Under the pieces are notes generated by a model that saw only the letters and a program-made list of their open reading frames with translations, was not told where the DNA came from and ran no database searches. The position numbers and the translations under genes are program-made. This document shows, in pieces, positions 59,625 to 64,000 of a stretch of 64,000 nt of DNA (within the stretch, counting starts at the first letter, position 1; each line of letters opens with the position of its first letter). This stretch comes from Mycobacterium aquaticum. Its GTDB lineage: Bacteria > Actinomycetota > Actinomycetes > Mycobacteriales > Mycobacteriaceae. The stretch covers positions 62,001-126,000 of the forward strand of contig NZ_MVHF01000004.1 in assembly GCF_002086485.1 (NCBI RefSeq). Reading direction: 5' to 3'.

Positions 59625-60680
59625 ATGAGCATCATCAACGACCTCACGGCCGAACGGCCCGTCGAGGCCGACGCTCACGCCGTTCTCCTGCCGACGGTCC
59701 ACACTCCACGGGTCGACGGCTGGCTGGAATCCTTCCTGGCCCGCGGCGGGCGCGGTGTATTCCTGGCCTGCAGCGCCGAGGAGTATGCAGCGCGTCGGAT
59801 CGGTCCCGGCAGGCGTCGATCCGAGACATCCGCCGACGTCGAGGCCTTCACCGCCGCCGTGCGCGAGTCGGCCGGCGCAGAGGTCGTCGTCGCCGTCGAC
59901 GCCGAAAGTGGTGGCGTGCAACGGCTAGAACACCTCTGCCCGCCACTGCCCACCGCCGCTGCGGCCTCGACGATGAGCGACGACGAGCTCGACGCGGCGT
60001 TCACCGCCCATGCGGCCGCGGCGACCCGACTCGGCGTGACGATGTTCCTGGGACCAGTCGTGGACACGCTCAGTGGTGCCAACACCTGGCTGGACGGCCG
60101 TGTGATGGTCGACGACCACGCCCGCACGGCATCCGTTGGCCTGCGTTACGTGGCTGCCGCCCAACGGGCCGGGGTAATCGCCACCGTCAAGCACTTCCCG
60201 GGCCACCCGCGACTCATCGGTGACCCGGTCCACGAGCGGGTCGCGTTGACGATCGACCAGGACGAGGTGCTGCACCACCTGCGGCCCTTCCGCACTCTGG
60301 TCGACGGTGGTGCCGCGGCGGTGATGCTCGGGCCAGTTACGGTGACCGCCATCGACCCCGAGTCTCCGGCCGCTACCTCCCGGGTCGTCGTCGACTTGCT
60401 GCGCGACGAGCTCGGCTTCTCCGGACTGGTCGTCAGCGACGACCTCAGTGCCGAAAGCACCATGCTCGGTCGCGGTATCGCCGGCGTCGCGGTGGCGGCC
60501 GTTGCTGCCGGAGTGCAGCTGATGCTGGTCCCCGGCGGGAGCGCGGTCGCCGACGTTGCCGACGGGATCGCGGAAGGGGTCCGCTCCGGTCGGCTGCCCC
60601 GGTCGCAGCTGGCGCGCGCCGCCGACGCGGTCCGCAGAACCACCACTCTGTTCGCCCACGGCGCCGCGCTTCCCGGGTAA
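59625..60680 (+). CDS. GH3 family protein, NagZ-related, second copy (GH3-B)
   Basis: A 351-residue protein closely related to GH3-A; K189-H-F-P-G-H and the nucleophile V-V-S-D-D-L (Asp in 272-273) are conserved at the same spacing. The acid/base loop reads G-H-P-R-L-I-G-D-P-V-H-E-R-V. A His is present, but two residues off the NagZ position. The two GH3 genes flank the permease and PucR genes. A strong ribosome-binding site (GGAGGAAGGG) supports the ATG at 59625. Confidence 0.72.
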   Translation: MSIINDLTAERPVEADAHAVLLPTVHTPRVDGWLESFLARGGRGVFLACSAEEYAARRIGPGRRRSETSADVEAFTAAVRESAGAEVVVAVDAESGGVQRLEHLCPPLPTAAAASTMSDDELDAAFTAHAAAATRLGVTMFLGPVVDTLSGANTWLDGRVMVDDHARTASVGLRYVAAAQRAGVIATVKHFPGHPRLIGDPVHERVALTIDQDEVLHHLRPFRTLVDGGAAAVMLGPVTVTAIDPESPAATSRVVVDLLRDELGFSGLVVSDDLSAESTMLGRGIAGVAVAAVAAGVQLMLVPGGSAVADVADGIAEGVRSGRLPRSQLARAADAVRRTTTLFAHGAALPG

Positions 60681-60889
60681 CGACGCGGCGTCCTGGAGCG
60701 CGCAGGCGGATTTCGCATCGGCACGCTGCTATACAACGTGGGAAATACGCACGCCAAAAGGGTTCACGCGGTGGTACTTCCGGCGAATATCCAACGCAGA
60801 TAGCGTAATTCGGAATAGAGCCGGGCGGGTGGCGGTGCCCATCCCGCACCGGCGCCTCCACGGCGCGTGTCCCTACGAAAGAAGCCAGC

Positions 60890-61921
60890 GTGAAAGCCGT
60901 CGTCTTCACTTCCCCGTCGCAAGTCGATCTCACCCAGCGGCCTGAACCTCGGCCGGGCGGGCCGAGCGAGTCCCTGATCGCTGTCATCGCCTGCGGACTG
61001 TGCGGTTCGGATGCGCGCACCATGACCGATCCGCCTCGGATGCCGTGCAGGCCCGACACCGTGCTCGGCCACGAAATCGTCGGACGCATCGTCGAACCCA
61101 GCGACAGCGGCCGGTTCACCGCAGGCGATGTCGTCGTGGTGGTCCCCAATTACCCCTGCCGCACCTGCCAGTCCTGCCGGCGAGGCCTTATCAACCTCTG
61201 TGACCGTTTCGACCACATCGGTGCGATCAGCGATGGCGGACTGACCGAAAGGCTTTGGGTGCCTGATGAATTCGTGCATCCAGTGCCCAATGGTCTGGAT
61301 CCGCACGTTGCCGTTCTCGCGGAACCACTTGCCTGCGTGCTCAACGGTACGACGCGGGCCCGCTGGTCGCCCGGCGAGCCTGCCGTCGTTCTGGGGGGCG
61401 GGCCGATCGGGCTTCTGTTCACCGTGATGGCCAAGTTGGCAGGCGTGCACCCGCTCGTCGTGACGGAACCGAACCCCGCGCGTGCCGGCCTGGCTCATGA
61501 ACTCGGTGCTGATCACGTGATCGATCCCCGCGACGGCGACGCTCCACTTCAGATGGTTGCCGCAGTGGGGGAGCGCGGCGCCACCACCGTCGTCGACGCC
61601 GTCGGCACGTTGCTGCCGACGGCACTGGAGGTTGTCGCGAAGGGCGGTGAGATCCTTGTTTTCGGTGTCGATCACGCCGGCGAAGTCACGATCGCGCCGT
61701 CGACGATCGTCGACAAGGAGATCTCGATCCACGGTGTCTACATCGCCAAGGGGACGTTCCCGTTGGCTCTGAACCTGCTCGCACGCCATCAGGACCTGTT
61801 CGCCAAGATCGTCACCGACGTCTACGCGCTCGACGATTGGGCGGAGGCCAAGGCGGCACTGTGCGGCCAGAAGGCGGCTGGCAAGATTCTCGTCCTCGCC
61901 GGCGCCGGTCGGTCACACTGA
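60890..61921 (+). CDS. Zinc-dependent alcohol dehydrogenase (MDR family)
   Basis: A 343-residue medium-chain dehydrogenase. The catalytic zinc ligand is in C-G-L-C-G-S-D-A-R-T and G-H-E-I-V-G-R-I. The structural zinc is bound by four cysteines in C-R-T-C-Q-S-C-R-R-G-L-I-N-L-C. The NAD motif is G-G-G-P-I-G-L-L (residues 166-173). Members oxidise sugars and polyols. The 209-base gap before it holds no gene; TAGCGT at 60801-60806 could be a -10. It overlaps the MFS gene on the opposite strand by nine bases. Confidence 0.85.
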   Translation: MKAVVFTSPSQVDLTQRPEPRPGGPSESLIAVIACGLCGSDARTMTDPPRMPCRPDTVLGHEIVGRIVEPSDSGRFTAGDVVVVVPNYPCRTCQSCRRGLINLCDRFDHIGAISDGGLTERLWVPDEFVHPVPNGLDPHVAVLAEPLACVLNGTTRARWSPGEPAVVLGGGPIGLLFTVMAKLAGVHPLVVTEPNPARAGLAHELGADHVIDPRDGDAPLQMVAAVGERGATTVVDAVGTLLPTALEVVAKGGEILVFGVDHAGEVTIAPSTIVDKEISIHGVYIAKGTFPLALNLLARHQDLFAKIVTDVYALDDWAEAKAALCGQKAAGKILVLAGAGRSH

Positions 61922-63142
61922 ACCGCTGCGCTGCCGAACATCGGTTGGCGGTGCGCTCGACGGTTGCCGGATCGCTCGCGACATCGTCAGGCAGACGCCC
62001 AAGGCGATGAGGGGGATCCCCATGGCGGCACTGAGCGGGACGATGCGAGTAGCCCATCCGATCACTGACGGCCCCGCCAGCATGGCGACGTAGGCCATAC
62101 CGACCACGCGGGACAGATCCGTCGGTGTGGACCCGGGCAGGCTTCCCGTGGCGGAGAAGACGAGCGGGACGCAGCCTGCCAGGCCGAGCCCGTACACCGC
62201 CCACCCGACGTACGTGAGGGACAGATAGGGAGAGACGAGCACCACGGTTATCCCGGCGATCGCCAGGATAGTGCCCGCCCGTAACAGCCGGAGGGCACCG
62301 AGGGCGTCGGTGAGCCGGTCGGCGGTGAACCGGCCGATCGTCATACAGATGACGAATACGGCGAAGGTGGCGGCCGATGCCGTGCCGTCGGCGCCGAGGT
62401 GCTGCCGGGCGTGTAGTCCGCTCCAATCGGTGGCGGCACCCTCGCACACGAAGTAGAGGAACGCCAGAGTCCCCAGAGTCAGAACCCGCCGCAGCTTGCC
62501 CAATGCGCGGGTGGGAACGGCATCGTGGGCGGGCTGACGCGACTCGCTACGGCCTGGTACGGCATGTGCGCCGCGTAGCAGCCAGGGCGAAGCCGCCAAA
62601 ATCAGCGCCGCACACGCCAGGGTCGCGACCAGGGCCGACGTGATCGGGTCCGCTCCAAGAGCGATCAGGGCGGTCCCGGAGGCTGCGCCTGCGACGTTGC
62701 CGATGGAGAACGCACCGTGGAATGAGGACATGACTGCGCGGCCGTACACGCGTTCGACGTACACAGCGTGCGCGTTCATGGCGATGTCGAGCAGGCCGCC
62801 GGTCACGCCGAAGATGAACAGACCGGTGCCGAGAACGAGGGGGTTGGTGGCGGTCAAAGGCACGGACAGGGCAGCTGACGCAGTGAGTCCGCCTACGACC
62901 CCGAGCCGTGGTGCGCCGATCCGGCCGATCAACGGTCCGGCGACTTGCATGCCGGCCAGCGCGCCGGCACCAAGCAGTAGGAGCATCGTGCCCAGCATCG
63001 CCGCGGAGACCCCGGTTCGGTCTTGGATGGCGGGGATGTGCACGGCCCAGCTGGACACCGCGAGGCCGTAGGTGACGAATAGCACCGATACCGCGATCCG
63101 GATACGGGCTAGCGCGGTTCGCGGTTCCAGTCGGCCGGTCAT
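61913..63142 (-). CDS. MFS transporter
   Basis: A 409-residue major-facilitator protein with twelve predicted helices. The first half has L-F-V-T-Y-G-L-A-V-S-S-W-A-V-H-I-P and a G-P-L-I-G-R-I-G-A-P-R loop (motif A, between helices 2 and 3). The pattern S-F-H-G-A-F-S-I-G-N-V-A-G near helix 5 occurs in MFS proteins of the fucose/quinate type. It is convergent with the ADH gene. It may import a substrate or export an intermediate. Confidence 0.8.
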   Translation of the reverse strand: MTGRLEPRTALARIRIAVSVLFVTYGLAVSSWAVHIPAIQDRTGVSAAMLGTMLLLLGAGALAGMQVAGPLIGRIGAPRLGVVGGLTASAALSVPLTATNPLVLGTGLFIFGVTGGLLDIAMNAHAVYVERVYGRAVMSSFHGAFSIGNVAGAASGTALIALGADPITSALVATLACAALILAASPWLLRGAHAVPGRSESRQPAHDAVPTRALGKLRRVLTLGTLAFLYFVCEGAATDWSGLHARQHLGADGTASAATFAVFVICMTIGRFTADRLTDALGALRLLRAGTILAIAGITVVLVSPYLSLTYVGWAVYGLGLAGCVPLVFSATGSLPGSTPTDLSRVVGMAYVAMLAGPSVIGWATRIVPLSAAMGIPLIALGVCLTMSRAIRQPSSAPPTDVRQRSGSV

Positions 63143-63185
63143 GGTGCTCCCTCATTCTCGGCCGAGTCGTTCACGGCCTTTCTGA

Positions 63186-63207
63186 ACGGTGTGTGAGCCA
63201 ACACCGT
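63186..63207. promoter_or_regulatory. Inverted repeat upstream of the MFS gene
   Basis: ACGGTGT (63186-63192) and ACACCGT (63201-63207) form a seven-base inverted repeat with an eight-base spacer, 44 bases before the MFS start. It may be an operator. Confidence 0.35.
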
Positions 63208-63217
63208 CAAGCAGACG

Positions 63218-63237
63218 CGCGCCGCAATTGCGGCGCG
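63218..63237. repeat. Perfect 20-base palindrome
   Basis: CGCGCCGCAATTGCGGCGCG, a perfect palindrome between the MFS start and the permease end. It could be an operator or, with no loop, a cruciform-prone site. Confidence 0.4.
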
Positions 63238-63258
63238 AGGTTATGTCCTTGCGAACGG

Positions 63259-63300
63259 CTCGGGCAGAACGTCGCGAAGAATCGCGGCGTTCTGCCCGAG
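63259..63300 (-). terminator. Terminator of the reverse-strand APC permease
   Basis: A 13-bp perfect stem (63259-63271 with 63288-63300) with an inner TCGCGA/TCGCGG pair around the loop. It lies 20 bases downstream of the permease stop on the reverse strand. Confidence 0.65.
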
Positions 63301-63320
63301 TGCGGTTGTGCAGCAGGCGA

Positions 63321-64000
63321 TTACCGACCGCGTCGTTCTCGCAACATGTCGGCGATCGCGATCGCGTCCCCCTGGGGAGCGTCTGACTTGCGTTCGGGCT
63401 TGGCGATGAGGAGGTAGGCCAGCCCCGTGACGACGACGATGAGCAATCCGATCAACGCGATCCACCGATCGAAGAAGTCTGGCTGCGTATTGTCAGGCCG
63501 GGCGAGGATCACCATCGCGAAGATCCCATAGGCGAGGGCCAGGACGTTGACCGGCAGACCGAACCTGCCGAGATTCCAGGATCCTGCGGGTCGCCAGCCC
63601 TTCATCCGGGCTCGAAGAGCCGCGAAGACGACCATCATGAAGGCGACGTAGATGGCGAGCGTCTGAAAGCCGGCCAGCCGGAATAGCGAATCGGGCGAGA
63701 AGTACACGAAGACCACGACGAGAGCGGGCAGCACGTTGGTGATCAGCAACGCGCTGACCGGCGTGTGGTGCCTGCCCGCGGTCTTCGAGATGATGTGGCT
63801 GCCTGGGAACATGCCGTCACGGGCCATCGAGAACACGAAGCGGCTCACGGCGGTCTGTTGTCCCATGACGCCAGCGATGAACGAGATCACGGCAATCAGT
63901 AGGAAGATCTTCGATCCAACGGTGCCGAGGGTCGCCTGCAGCATGGTCGGAATCGGGTTGGTCTCCTGGCCGGAGAGCACATCGTCCAGATTGGGTGTGG
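63321..64000 (-). CDS. APC-superfamily permease, 5' part outside the window
   Basis: The C-terminal part (about 226 residues) of an amino-acid-type permease; the frame runs open past the window edge. Visible are five to six membrane helices, the G-Q-Q-T-A-V-S-R-F-V-F-S-M-A-R-D-G text typical of APC transporters, and a charged cytoplasmic end (A-K-P-E-R-K-S-D). It differs from the first APC permease. Its terminator separates it from the MFS gene. The role in the catabolic locus is unknown. Confidence 0.75.
   Translation of the reverse strand, partial: TPNLDDVLSGQETNPIPTMLQATLGTVGSKIFLLIAVISFIAGVMGQQTAVSRFVFSMARDGMFPGSHIISKTAGRHHTPVSALLITNVLPALVVVFVYFSPDSLFRLAGFQTLAIYVAFMMVVFAALRARMKGWRPAGSWNLGRFGLPVNVLALAYGIFAMVILARPDNTQPDFFDRWIALIGLLIVVVTGLAYLLIAKPERKSDAPQGDAIAIADMLRERRGR

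Noticed and set aside
1..64000. CRISPR arrays, rRNA genes and intact insertion sequences
   Set aside because: No spaced direct-repeat array, rRNA segment or transposase frame with inverted ends was seen on either strand.

Overview
The window is high-GC actinobacterial DNA, almost certainly from a Mycobacterium or Mycolicibacterium. The evidence is a mycolylarabinogalactan-esterase-type lysin B, a CDGP-type secreted protein, an MmpS-domain lipoprotein and two mycofactocin-type short-chain dehydrogenases. It has two parts: the late half of an integrated siphovirus (1 to about 38.93 kb) and bacterial chromosome (about 38.93 to 64 kb).

Prophage, left to right: a DNA-binding protein cut by the window edge, a DUF1360 membrane protein, portal, a fused MuF/maturation-protease gene, major capsid protein, minor head genes, three small membrane proteins, major tail protein, a beta-helix spike-like protein, head-tail connector genes, a tail-assembly-chaperone-like gene, a 1,840-residue tape measure, about twelve minor tail genes, and the lysis genes (lysin A, a DUF3307-type membrane protein, lysin B). 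A short reverse-strand operon follows (secreted CDGP-like protein, lipoprotein, 50-residue protein) that looks lysogen-expressed. The prophage ends at a 3' half of a tRNA-Tyr gene, read as attR. Terminase, integrase, repressor and the early genes must lie left of the window, and so should the complete tRNA-Tyr. Just outside attR are a frameshifted integrase C-terminus, a possible immunity-type gene and decayed fragments, which suggests the same tRNA was used by an earlier element.

The most striking phage feature is a rigid element, GCAC-N10-YANNNT, in front of ten late genes. In eight of them the start codon follows 6 to 8 bases after the -10-like hexamer and no Shine-Dalgarno is visible, which predicts leaderless mRNAs. 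The other two, capsid and major tail protein, share a nearly identical 17-base copy and have a longer leader with a good ribosome-binding site. Strong hairpins punctuate the same region.

Chromosome: after an MmpS-domain lipoprotein comes a catabolic locus of about 22 kb. Block I (42.1-50.6 kb) encodes a HisD-family dehydrogenase, an aspartase/fumarase-family lyase, a GMC oxidoreductase, a thiamine-diphosphate (ThDP) enzyme, a Gfo/Idh/MocA dehydrogenase and an iron-dependent alcohol dehydrogenase. It is preceded by a divergent mycofactocin-type SDR. A LacI-type regulator separates it from Block II (52.0-61.9 kb): a ThuA-like protein, a second ThDP enzyme, a second SDR, two unusual GH3 proteins, an APC permease, a PucR-type regulator and a zinc alcohol dehydrogenase. 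An MFS transporter and a partial APC permease follow on the reverse strand. The gene set suggests uptake, stepwise oxidation, C-N elimination and ThDP-dependent C-C cleavage of a polyhydroxylated, possibly amino-bearing, compound such as a cyclitol or aminocyclitol. The substrate is inferred, not shown.
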